Shown piece after piece: positions 1 to 6,869 of a DNA stretch of 18,064 nt; the first letter of the stretch is position 1, and each line of letters opens with the position of its first letter. The notes under the pieces are model-generated. The model made no database searches and had not been told where the DNA came from. It saw only the letters and a program-made list of their open reading frames with translations. Source of the DNA: 70-18 sp041691815 (GTDB taxonomy: Bacteria > Pseudomonadota > Alphaproteobacteria > Acetobacterales > Acetobacteraceae); NCBI GenBank assembly GCA_041691815.1, contig JBEPTZ010000088.1, positions 1 through 18,064 on the forward strand. The letters are read 5' to 3'. A program made the translations under genes and the position numbers.

Positions 1-1728
1 GCCTTGCTGCGGGCGGCCGGGTTCGACGCGCCCAGGGGCCGGGCGCGCGGCGTCTGGGCGCGCGCCGTCCGGGCGAGCCGGCTGCGGCATGCCAGGCTGC
101 GGCCGGCCGGGCTGGGCAACACCGGGCTGGGCAATACCGGGCTCGACACGCCCTGGCGCTGGCCGGACGCCATCCGGACGGCCGGGCTGGGGCACATTAA
201 GCTGAGTCCCGCCGGGGCGCGGCGCCTCAGGCCGGCCCGGCGCGTTGACGCGCTGGGTCGGACGCACTGCCGGGCCCGGCGCCGCCGGACGACGCGGCAC
301 AGCACCAGGGGCGGCCTGCGGCAGGTTCAGGCGGCGGGCCACGTCGGGGGTGACGCCGGCGGTGGCGCGGGTGGGCGCCACCGGCCGGCCGGCCAGCGGG
401 CGGGCGCTGGCCAGCACCTGCTGCGGCACCACCTGGTGACGGGTGCCGACACCTTCCGAGCGCACCATCACGTCGCGCGGCACCATGGTCGCGGCCCGGC
501 GGTTGACGAACACGTTGGTCTGGGTGACGCGGTAGTTGGTCACGTTGCGCACGTTGTAGACGTTGACGTTGCGCAGATAACCGTCGCTGTGGCGGTATGG
601 CGGGCGGTAGATCTCGCGCGGGCCGAGCGGAATCCAGCCGACCGAATGGGCGAACGCGGCGCCGATGGCGACTCCGGCGGCGACGCCGATGAAGGTGACC
701 AGCGCCGGCGCATAGACCGGGCGCTGCATGATCCGCACCCCCGGCTGCTCGGGAATCCAGCCCCAGCGCGGCCCGACCTGCACCCAGCGGCCGTAATGGA
801 ACGGCGCGAAACCCCAGGAGGCGTTGTCCACCCAGGTCCAGCCCCAGGGTGCCACGAAGGCCCAGTGGCCGTCGCGATACGGCACCCAGTCGTTCTGCAC
901 CGGCGGATACCAGACCCGGCCGTATTCCGGCGAGGCCTGCCAGTCGCCGACGCTGATCAGCGCGTCGCCGCCGGTCATCTGCTGCACCACCGGCGGTGGC
1001 GCGTTGGCGGCGGCGATCACCGGCGGACGCTCGCGCGCCATCTCGGCGGCGGCGAATTGCGGCACCTGTTGCGGGCCGACCACGGTCTGGTACGGGTTGG
1101 CGCCGGTGATGCTGACGGTCTGCCCGGCCTGCAACTGCACGGTGGCGCCGGCGCCGTCGAGCTGGCCGCCGCCGTCCAGCACGGTGATCTGGGTCGGGTG
1201 ATCGGTATCACCGGCCAGCACCACGTAATGACCGGGCTGGGTGATGGTGATCTGACCGCGCGGGGTGCGCACCACGGTGGTGTTGCCCTGCGGCATGTCG
1301 CGTATCCACAGGAATACGCCGCCCTGGTTGAGGGTGAGCGCGGTGGTGGCCTCGGTCAGCGTGTCGACGCCGAGTTCGGTGGACTGGTCCAGCACCAGCC
1401 GGCTGACGCCGACCTCCAACTCGGCACGGGCGCTTGGTTCGGTCCAGAAGGAGCCGCCGGAGGTGACCGGGTAGTTCAGCGTGGCTGGCGACCATTCGGT
1501 CTGGTCATCGGTGTGAAACGAGACGGTGCCGGAGATGCCGGCGACGCGCCCGACCACGGCGGGCGGATCTTCGGCCTGCTGCGGGTTGGGCTGGGCCGTC
1601 GCGGGCGCCGGGGTCTGGTATTGCGGCGCATTGAACTGGTTCTGCGCCATCGCCAGGGTGGGTGACAGCAGCATCGCGCCGCTGGCGGTGGTGGCGATGA
1701 GGCGGAACCAAGGGGTATTGTGGCGCAT
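1..1728 (-). CDS. Secreted FecR-like / DUF6600 domain protein, C-terminus cut off by window edge
   Basis: The frame is open from an ATG at 1728 to base 1, giving 576 codons with no stop, so the C-terminus lies outside the window. Residues 1-29 form a Sec signal peptide: a basic start, a hydrophobic stretch around LIATTASGAMLL, and a likely cleavage after AMA before QNQF. Residues about 60-165 look like a FecR-type beta domain (for example VRTPRGQITITQPGHYVV). Residues about 270-330 carry the aromatic motifs of the DUF6600 family, such as DWVPYRDGHWAFV, APWGWTWVD and YGRWVQVGPRWGWIP. A hydrophobic stretch follows at about 340-360. From about residue 460 the protein is Pro/Gly/Arg/Gln-rich with short PQPGR-like repeats. 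An AGAGAGGA-type ribosome-binding site precedes the ATG. The family is periplasmic or surface-associated in Proteobacteria and its biochemical role is not established. Its function here is unknown. Confidence 0.85.
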   Translation of the reverse strand, partial: MRHNTPWFRLIATTASGAMLLSPTLAMAQNQFNAPQYQTPAPATAQPNPQQAEDPPAVVGRVAGISGTVSFHTDDQTEWSPATLNYPVTSGGSFWTEPSARAELEVGVSRLVLDQSTELGVDTLTEATTALTLNQGGVFLWIRDMPQGNTTVVRTPRGQITITQPGHYVVLAGDTDHPTQITVLDGGGQLDGAGATVQLQAGQTVSITGANPYQTVVGPQQVPQFAAAEMARERPPVIAAANAPPPVVQQMTGGDALISVGDWQASPEYGRVWYPPVQNDWVPYRDGHWAFVAPWGWTWVDNASWGFAPFHYGRWVQVGPRWGWIPEQPGVRIMQRPVYAPALVTFIGVAAGVAIGAAFAHSVGWIPLGPREIYRPPYRHSDGYLRNVNVYNVRNVTNYRVTQTNVFVNRRAATMVPRDVMVRSEGVGTRHQVVPQQVLASARPLAGRPVAPTRATAGVTPDVARRLNLPQAAPGAVPRRPAAPGPAVRPTQRVNAPGRPEAPRPGGTQLNVPQPGRPDGVRPAPGRVEPGIAQPGVAQPGRPQPGMPQPARPDGARPDAARPAPGRVEPGRPQQG

Positions 1729-1772
1729 CGCCGCGATCCTCTCTCGAAACGCCGCCCGAGGCGCGGCACCTG

Positions 1773-1800
1773 ACTATACTCGGGACCGATCGTGGCGAAA
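1773..1800 (-). promoter_or_regulatory. Possible sigma70-like promoter for the DUF6600 gene
   Basis: On the minus strand a TATAGT element (1778-1773) matches the -10 consensus at five of six positions. It sits 16 bases downstream of TTTCGC (1800-1795), a poor -35. The resulting 5' leader would be about 40 bases before the ATG at 1728. This is the only AT-rich patch in the divergent gap of 1729-1957. It was judged by eye only, and the -35 match is weak. Confidence 0.3.
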
Positions 1801-1815
1801 CCGCGTTGATGCGGT

Positions 1816-1838
1816 GCCGGGCATGCGGCAAGCCCGGC
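1816..1838. repeat. Short perfect inverted repeat between divergent genes
   Basis: GCCGGGC (1816-1822) and GCCCGGC (1832-1838) are perfect inverted copies separated by nine bases. There is no T-tract on either side, so it is not an intrinsic terminator. It lies in the divergent gap between the DUF6600 gene and the first small lipoprotein. It could be a leader hairpin or an operator, or chance in GC-rich DNA. Confidence 0.35.
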
Positions 1839-1957
1839 GGCGCGGATGAAATGGTGGACATCTGCGGCGTGCCAGCTTCCGCCGCGCCGGTCGGCCGGGG
1901 TATGGCGAGGCGGGGGCGTCGGCAGATCGTCCGAGCGCCGTGAACAGGGATCAGACC

Positions 1958-2161
1958 ATGACCGCACCCGGCAGAAGCGATCAATCCACCCGCACCTTGG
2001 CCATTTGGGCGCTGCTGGCGGCGGTACTGCTCGGATTATGCGCCTGCGGCGCAGTGCCGGCGGCGGATGGCCGGTCGGACCAGGTGCGGGCGCCGGGGGT
2101 CTATTTCCACAACGATGTCACGATCGTCAGCGGGGTGGGAGCAGGTTCCCGCAGCCGGTAG
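1958..2161 (+). CDS. Small putative lipoprotein (67 aa)
   Basis: I chose the ATG at 1958 because AGGGA (1946-1950) sits seven bases upstream. A GTG at 1940 in the same frame lacks such a site. The 67-residue product has a polar start, a hydrophobic segment at about residues 14-29 and a lipobox-like LCAC ending at Cys30, so it is probably lipid-modified. The mature part is only about 37 residues and has no recognisable domain. I do not recognise the family. It reads divergently from the DUF6600 gene and is followed after about 110 bases by another small lipoprotein on the same strand. The reading frame is short and the call rests on the ribosome-binding site plus the lipoprotein signal. Confidence 0.5.
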   Translation: MTAPGRSDQSTRTLAIWALLAAVLLGLCACGAVPAADGRSDQVRAPGVYFHNDVTIVSGVGAGSRSR

Positions 2162-2273
2162 GCAACCGGTTTCGACATCGCGGCATCATGGTGTTGCCGC
2201 AAAGTGCCGCCATCTGTGCGGGCGGGCCAGGACCAAGGCGCCATGTCGGCGCCGGCTGGAACAGGAGCGCTCG

Positions 2274-2501
2274 ATGAACACTCAATCGCGTGGTCGCACC
2301 CGCAGATCGGCGCCGCTGCTCGCCTCGCTGGCGTTGGCGATCGGGCTGCTGGGGCTGTCGGGCTGTGTGGCGTATCCGGTCGGCGGATACTACGGCGGCG
2401 GCTATTATGCCCCCGGCGGCTATGCCTACGCGCCGCTGCCGGGCGTGTATGTCGGCGGCGGCTACGGCTATTATCGCGGCTATCGCCGGGGCTGGCGCTG
2501 A
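2274..2501 (+). CDS. Small Gly/Tyr-rich lipoprotein (75 aa)
   Basis: The ATG at 2274 is preceded by AGGAG (2263-2267). The 75-residue product has an Arg-rich n-region, a hydrophobic core and a canonical lipobox LSGC with Cys31 as the lipidated residue. The mature 45 residues are almost entirely Gly, Tyr, Pro and Ala in a GGYYGGG-like pattern and end in a basic tail (RGYRRGWR). It is probably anchored in the outer or inner membrane facing the periplasm. No catalytic motif is visible, and Gly/Tyr-rich composition alone does not give a function. It converges on pntB with only 37 bases between the stop codons, and I see no terminator in that gap. Confidence 0.7.
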   Translation: MNTQSRGRTRRSAPLLASLALAIGLLGLSGCVAYPVGGYYGGGYYAPGGYAYAPLPGVYVGGGYGYYRGYRRGWR

Positions 2502-2506
2502 GCCCT

Positions 2507-2544
2507 CTGGTCAGTGGCCTCTGGTCAGTGCCGGCTGGTCAGTG
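2507..2544. repeat. Three tandem copies of CTGGTCAGTG, period 14
   Basis: CTGGTCAGTG occurs at 2507-2516, 2521-2530 and 2535-2544, each 14 bases apart, with the four linking bases varying (GCCT, CCGG). The array fills the gap between the converging lipoprotein and pntB genes. The third copy contains the pntB stop codon (TCA at 2539-2541 on this strand). Confidence 0.9.
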
Positions 2545-3942
2545 GTTCAGCGCCTGGACGATCTCCTCGGTCATCTTCTTGGCGTCGCCGAACAGCATCA
2601 TGGTGTTGGGACGAAAGAACAGTTCGTTGTCGACGCCGGCATAGCCCGCCGCCATTGAGCGTTTGACGAACAGCACGGTGCCGGCCTTCTCCACCTCCAG
2701 GATCGGCATGCCGTAGATCGGCGAGGCCTTGTCGGTCTTGGCGGCCGGGTTGGTCACGTCGTTGGCGCCGATCACGTAGACCACGTCGGCGGTGGCGAAC
2801 TCGTTGTTGATCTCCTCGAGCTCGAACACCTCGTCATACGGCACGTTGGCCTCGGCCAGCAGCACGTTCATATGGCCGGGCATGCGGCCGGCGACCGGGT
2901 GGATGGCGTATTTCACCTCGACGCCTTCCTTCTTCAGCGTGTCGGCCATCTCGCGCAGCGCGTGCTGCGCCTGGGCCACCGCCATGCCGTAGCCGGGGAC
3001 GATGATCACCTTGGAGGCGTTCTTCATGATGAACGCGGCATCCTCGGCGGCGCCGGATTTCACGGTGCGGTCGCCGCTGCCGCCGACTGCCGCCGGGCCG
3101 CCGGTCTCCGAGCCGAAGCCGCCGAGCAGCACGTTGATGATGCTGCGGTTCATGCCCTTGCACATGATGTAGGACAGAATCGCACCGGAGGAGCCGACCA
3201 GCGCGCCGGTGATGATCAGCGCCAGGTTCTGGATGGTGAAGCCGATGCCGCAGGCCGCCCAGCCGGAGTAGCTGTTCAGCATCGAGATCACCACCGGCAT
3301 GTCCGCCCCGCCGATCGGGATGATCAGCAGGAAGCCGAGGGCGATGGCCAGGATGGCGATCAGCCAGAACACCGGCTGCGCGCCGGTGGCGAAGAACACC
3401 ACGATCAGCGCCACCAGCAGAATGCCGAGCCCGAGATTGAGCTGGTGCTGGTAGGGGAAGCTAATCGGATTGCCCTTCATCAGCCCCTGCAGCTTGGCGA
3501 AGGCGATCAGCGAGCCGGAGAAGGTGATGCCGCCGATCGCCAGGCCGAGCGACATCTCGACCAGGCTTTCCGGGTGGACATGGCCCAGGGTGCCGATGCC
3601 GAACGATTCCGGCGCATTCAGCGCCGCGGCGGCGACGAACACCGCGGCCAGGCCGACCAGCGAGTGAAAGGCGGCGATCAGTTGCGGCAGCGCGGTCATC
3701 TGGATGCGCCTGGCCACCACGGTGCCGATGCTGCCGCCGATGATGATGGCCAGCGCGATCAGCCCGAAGCCCCGCGACGACATGCCGTGATGCGCCAGCG
3801 TGGCCAGCACCGCGATCGCCATGCCGGCCATGCCCAGCTGGTTGCCGCGGCGCGAGGTTTCCGGGTTGGACAGGCCGCGCAGCGCCAGGATGAACAGGAC
3901 TGCGGCGACGAGGTAGAGGACGGCGGTCAGGCTGGCAGACAT
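2539..3942 (-). CDS. pntB: NAD(P) transhydrogenase subunit beta
   Basis: This 467-residue membrane protein is the beta subunit of the proton-translocating transhydrogenase, which uses the proton gradient to drive hydride transfer from NADH to NADP+. Residues 1-265 contain about eight or nine hydrophobic helices (domain II). The conserved FHSLVG segment at 92-97 includes the His (His93) matched to the proton-channel His of the family. Residues about 290-467 form the NADP(H)-binding domain III, with VPGYGMAVAQAQ at 315-326, a HPVAGRMPGHMNV stretch and GANDVTNPAA at 392-401. The length is normal for the family. The start ATG at 3942 follows the pntAB stop by ten bases. A GAGGG ribosome-binding site overlaps that stop, which suggests translational coupling. 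It is the last gene of the three-gene operon. Confidence 0.97.
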   Translation of the reverse strand: MSASLTAVLYLVAAVLFILALRGLSNPETSRRGNQLGMAGMAIAVLATLAHHGMSSRGFGLIALAIIIGGSIGTVVARRIQMTALPQLIAAFHSLVGLAAVFVAAAALNAPESFGIGTLGHVHPESLVEMSLGLAIGGITFSGSLIAFAKLQGLMKGNPISFPYQHQLNLGLGILLVALIVVFFATGAQPVFWLIAILAIALGFLLIIPIGGADMPVVISMLNSYSGWAACGIGFTIQNLALIITGALVGSSGAILSYIMCKGMNRSIINVLLGGFGSETGGPAAVGGSGDRTVKSGAAEDAAFIMKNASKVIIVPGYGMAVAQAQHALREMADTLKKEGVEVKYAIHPVAGRMPGHMNVLLAEANVPYDEVFELEEINNEFATADVVYVIGANDVTNPAAKTDKASPIYGMPILEVEKAGTVLFVKRSMAAGYAGVDNELFFRPNTMMLFGDAKKMTEEIVQALNH

Positions 3943-3952
3943 CGGCGCGCCC

Positions 3953-4327
3953 TCACTTCTGCTTTTTCTTGAACATCGACAGCATGCGCTGGGTCACCAG
4001 GAAGCCGCCGAAGATGTTCACGCTGGCGAGCGTCACGGCGATGAAGCCGAACGCCATCGCCCAGCCGCTCTCCGCCATGCCGGTGGCCAGGATGGCGCCG
4101 ACCACGATCACCGATGAGATCGCGTTGGTCACCGCCATCAGCGGCGAATGCAGCGCAGGCGTTACGTTCCACACCACGTAGTAGCCGACGAAGCAGGCCA
4201 TCAGAAAGATCGCCAGCAGGAACACGAACGGCTGCACCGCCTCGGCCACCGGGCCGACGACGGTGGCGAACTGGTGCAGATTATCGGCGAGTTGTTGGGC
4301 CTGGCTGGCCAGTTGGTCGGGTGTCAT
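3953..4327 (-). CDS. pntAB: NAD(P) transhydrogenase alpha subunit, membrane part (PntAB / alpha-2)
   Basis: The product of 124 residues corresponds to the membrane segment of the alpha subunit, which is a separate gene in many alphaproteobacteria and is fused to the NAD-binding domain in E. coli. I chose the ATG at 4327 because a GGAG lies just upstream. The frame could extend upstream but would then run into pntAA. Residues 1-32 are an amphipathic lead. About three membrane helices follow: 33-54 (PFVFLLAIFLMACFVGYYVVW region), 65-85 and 89-112. The protein ends in a basic KKKQK tail. It packs with PntB to form the proton channel. It starts 13 bases after pntAA stops and ends ten bases before pntB starts. 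Confidence 0.95.
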   Translation of the reverse strand: MTPDQLASQAQQLADNLHQFATVVGPVAEAVQPFVFLLAIFLMACFVGYYVVWNVTPALHSPLMAVTNAISSVIVVGAILATGMAESGWAMAFGFIAVTLASVNIFGGFLVTQRMLSMFKKKQK

Positions 4328-4340
4328 GACTGTCTCCGGG

Positions 4341-5480
4341 TCAGGCCGCTTTGGCGGGCAGGAAACGCGGATGCACCACCGCACCGCCGCGGGTCAGCAT
4401 CGCGCCCTTGACGATATCGTCGTCCTCCGGGAGCTTCGGCGCCTTAGCCTCTTTGTCCCAGAACGTCGTCAGGAAGGTCATCAGGTTGCGGGCATACAGG
4501 CTGCTGGCCGCCACCGGAATGCGGCCGGGCCAGTTGCGCCAGCCCAGCACTTTGACGCCGCCGGCGGTGGTGATGGCGCTGCCCGGCAGGGTGGCGGCAC
4601 AGTTGCCACCGCCATCGGCGGCGATATCCACCACCACGCTGCCCGGCTTCATGGCGTCGACCATCTCGGCGGTGACGATCACCGGCGCGCGGCCGCCCAT
4701 CACCAGCGCGGTGCAGATCACGATGTCGTTCTTGGCGACAGTGGTGGCCATCAGCTCGGCCTGCTTCTTGCGGAAGGCGTCGCTCATCTGGCCGGCATAG
4801 GCGCCGGTCTGCTTGGCGGTCTCCTCGTCCTCGACGCCGACGAAAGTGGCGCCGAGCGAGCGGATCTCGTCCTTGGCGGCAGGCCGCACGTCGGTGGCCG
4901 AGACGATGGCGCCCAGCCGGCGGGCGGTGGCGATCGCCTGCAGCCCGGCGACGCCGGCGCCGATCACGAACACCCGGGCCGGCGGCACGGTGCCGGCGGC
5001 GGTCATCATCATCGGGAAGCCGCGTTCGAAGGCGCCGGCCGACTCCACCACCGCGCGATAGCCGGCGAGGTTGGCCTGGCTCGACAGCACGTCCATCGAT
5101 TGCGCCCGGGTGATGCGCGGCAGCAGTTCCAGGGCGGCGCAGTCGATGCCGGCCTCGGCCAGGGCGGTGACCATCGCCGGCTCGTTGACCGCACCCGAGG
5201 TGCAGACCAGCAGCGCGCCGCGCGGGATCAGCGCCAGTTCGGCGGGCTCGGGCATCTGCACCGCGAACACAATGCCGGCGCCGGCCAGGGTGGCGGCGGG
5301 GTCGGCACAGATTTCCGCACCGGCGGCCTGGTAGTCGGCGTCCGAAACCGCGGCAGTGACCCCTGCCCCGGTTTCCACCGCCACGGTGAGGCCGAGCGCG
5401 GTCAATTTCTTGGCTGTGTCGCCGGTGACAGCCACCCGGGTTTCAGCCGCACGACGTTCCTTGAGCACCGCAAGGCGCAT
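4341..5480 (-). CDS. pntAA: NAD(P) transhydrogenase alpha subunit, NAD-binding part (PntAA / alpha-1)
   Basis: This soluble domain I binds NAD(H) and donates the hydride in the transhydrogenase reaction. I place the start at the ATG at 5480 (MRLAVLKERR), with AGGA seven bases upstream. An in-frame ATG at 5501 has no ribosome-binding site. This gives 379 residues, normal for the split form. Residues 1-130 match the N-terminal alanine dehydrogenase/PNT domain, with RITRAQSMDVLSSQ at 122-135. The Rossmann fold follows, with VIGAGVAGLQA at 172-182. A VDIAADGGGNC segment lies at 284-294. It is the first gene of the pntAA-pntAB-pntB operon, so the operon promoter should lie upstream of 5480. Confidence 0.97.
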   Translation of the reverse strand: MRLAVLKERRAAETRVAVTGDTAKKLTALGLTVAVETGAGVTAAVSDADYQAAGAEICADPAATLAGAGIVFAVQMPEPAELALIPRGALLVCTSGAVNEPAMVTALAEAGIDCAALELLPRITRAQSMDVLSSQANLAGYRAVVESAGAFERGFPMMMTAAGTVPPARVFVIGAGVAGLQAIATARRLGAIVSATDVRPAAKDEIRSLGATFVGVEDEETAKQTGAYAGQMSDAFRKKQAELMATTVAKNDIVICTALVMGGRAPVIVTAEMVDAMKPGSVVVDIAADGGGNCAATLPGSAITTAGGVKVLGWRNWPGRIPVAASSLYARNLMTFLTTFWDKEAKAPKLPEDDDIVKGAMLTRGGAVVHPRFLPAKAA

Positions 5481-5792
5481 CCGCTCATCCTTTCGTGGCA
5501 TCAGGGCAGCATATCAGCCGCTTGTTGCACGCACACATATGCCCGGGCGCGCGGGGCGGGCGCAAGGGGGAGGAACACGGTCGCCGGTATTTAGGAATTG
5601 GCCCGGTTATATCGGCTCCCGGTCGCTGGCGCCGATCTATGGCCAGGATGAGGCCGGCGAATAGAAGATTTCTGCTTTCCGTGTTGGCAAACGCACCCGA
5701 CTGGCGGCCGCGCGCTCCTTCGGCAGGATTCTCCACTGGCGGTCCGCCTGGGCGAGTGCCACGGTATGTGCGCAGCCGGAAAGCTCCCGCCC
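5481..5792. other. Divergent intergenic region upstream of pntAA and the glycosyltransferase-like gene
   Basis: No supported gene lies in these 312 bases. The in-frame extensions of the flanking genes lack ribosome-binding sites. The patch at about 5588-5615 is more AT-rich than its surroundings and contains TATAAC on the minus strand (5611-5606) and TTATAT on the plus strand. I found no -35 element at proper spacing for either. Promoters for both divergent genes must lie here, but I cannot place them. Confidence 0.5.
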
Positions 5793-6869
5793 ATGCCCGC
5801 AAATCGGTGCATCTACACCAGTCTGGTCGGCCGCTACGAGGCATTGAACGAGCAGCCGGTGGCGGCGTCCTCGCAGTTCCGCTTCATCTGCCTGACCGAC
5901 GACCCCGAGCTGACCAGCACCAGCTGGGAATGCCGGCTGGTGCGCCCGGCCTTCGCGATGGACCCGATCCGCAGCCAGCGCTTCTTCAAGCTTCTACCGC
6001 ATGTGCATCTGCCGGAATTCGACGGCTCGATCTACATCGACAACAGCATCGTGCTGGCCGAGCCGCCGGAGGCGATCTGGCCGCTGCTGCCGCCCGGCGC
6101 CGGCCTGGCGATGCCACGCCACAGCTTCCGCGCCACCGTGCTCGACGAATTCCTCGAGGTGGTGCAACTCGGCATGGACGACCCCGGCCGCATCTTCGAG
6201 CAGTTGAACCATTACGCGCTGACCTGCCCGGAGGTGCTGCAGGAGGCGCCCTGGTGGTCCGCCATCATGCTGCGCGACCACCGCGACCGGCGGGTCCAAC
6301 AGGCGATGCAGACCTGGCTGGCGCACCTGCTCCGCTATGCGCGCCGCGACCAGCTCTCGATCAACCTGGCGCTGCGCGAGGCGGCGCTGCAGCCGGTGGC
6401 GCTGCTGATCGACAACCACCAGTCCTGGTTCCACCGCTGGCCGGTGGCGCATGGCCGCGATCGCAACCGCGGGCCGCGCAACCCGATCACCAACCTGGCA
6501 CCGCTCGCCGCCCGGGTGCATGCGTTGCAGCGGCAGTTGGATCAGCCGCATCCGGCCGAAGCCGAGGCCGCGCTCCTCAGGACACAGCTGGAGTCGCTGC
6601 GTGAGGAACTCGCCGCGCTGGCCGACGCCAACCGCGCCCTCGCCGCCCGTGGGCACGCGTTGCAGCACCAGCTGAACCAGCCGCATCCGGCCGAAGCCGA
6701 GGCGGCGACGCTCAGGGCGCGGCTGGAGGCGCTGAGCGCGCAACTCGTCTCATCGCGCGGTGAACTGGCCCTGCTGCGCGGCTCGACCAGCTGGCGGGCG
6801 ACGGCGCCGATCCGCCGCATCGTCGATCGCGCCCGCGCGATGGCCGGGCGCGACGCTGGCCCAGGCTAA
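5793..6869 (+). CDS. Putative DUF616-like glycosyltransferase with repeated coiled-coil tail
   Basis: Residues about 5-215 resemble the DUF616/TOD1-MUCI70 glycosyltransferase-like family. They open with RCIYTSLVGRYEALNE, carry FFKLLPHVHLPEFDGSIYIDNSI at 64-86 (the family's DxN/DxD-like site, here IDNS) and contain RDQLSINLALREA at 185-197. The tail at 238-330 is a Glu/Leu/Ala/Gln-rich helical region with a duplicated unit. The C-terminus STSWRATAPIRRI (331-343) resembles the short motif that often ends bacterial cell-surface glycosyltransferases. I chose the ATG at 5793 because GGAAAG lies upstream and the family begins just before the YT motif. An ATG at 5766 is possible. No signal peptide is seen, so it is probably cytosolic. 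Donor and acceptor are unknown. It converges on the ABC1 kinase gene, with the stop codons overlapping. Confidence 0.7.
   Translation: MPANRCIYTSLVGRYEALNEQPVAASSQFRFICLTDDPELTSTSWECRLVRPAFAMDPIRSQRFFKLLPHVHLPEFDGSIYIDNSIVLAEPPEAIWPLLPPGAGLAMPRHSFRATVLDEFLEVVQLGMDDPGRIFEQLNHYALTCPEVLQEAPWWSAIMLRDHRDRRVQQAMQTWLAHLLRYARRDQLSINLALREAALQPVALLIDNHQSWFHRWPVAHGRDRNRGPRNPITNLAPLAARVHALQRQLDQPHPAEAEAALLRTQLESLREELAALADANRALAARGHALQHQLNQPHPAEAEAATLRARLEALSAQLVSSRGELALLRGSTSWRATAPIRRIVDRARAMAGRDAGPG
6516..6734 (+). repeat. Duplicated 84-bp unit (135-bp period) inside the glycosyltransferase-like gene
   Basis: Bases 6516-6599 and 6651-6734 are closely similar copies offset by exactly 135 bases (45 codons). 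Both encode a HALQxQLxQPHPAEAEAA core followed by LRxxLExL, at residues 242-269 and 287-314. The 18-base core GCCGCATCCGGCCGAAGC is identical in both. The in-frame period suggests an internal duplication that lengthened the coiled coil. Confidence 0.9.

Noticed and set aside
4..1665. Open frame on the plus strand opposite the DUF6600 gene
   Set aside because: The minus strand gives a signal peptide, FecR-like and DUF6600 motifs; the plus translation is Arg/Gly/His-rich noise.
2872..3972. Open frame on the plus strand opposite pntB
   Set aside because: Antisense shadow of an unmistakable membrane protein gene; His/Gln/Asp-rich translation with no family.
5501..6604. Extra gene in the gap upstream of the glycosyltransferase-like gene
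   Set aside because: The candidate frames there lack ribosome-binding sites and overlap the real gene in another phase, with Arg/Ala/Pro-rich translations.
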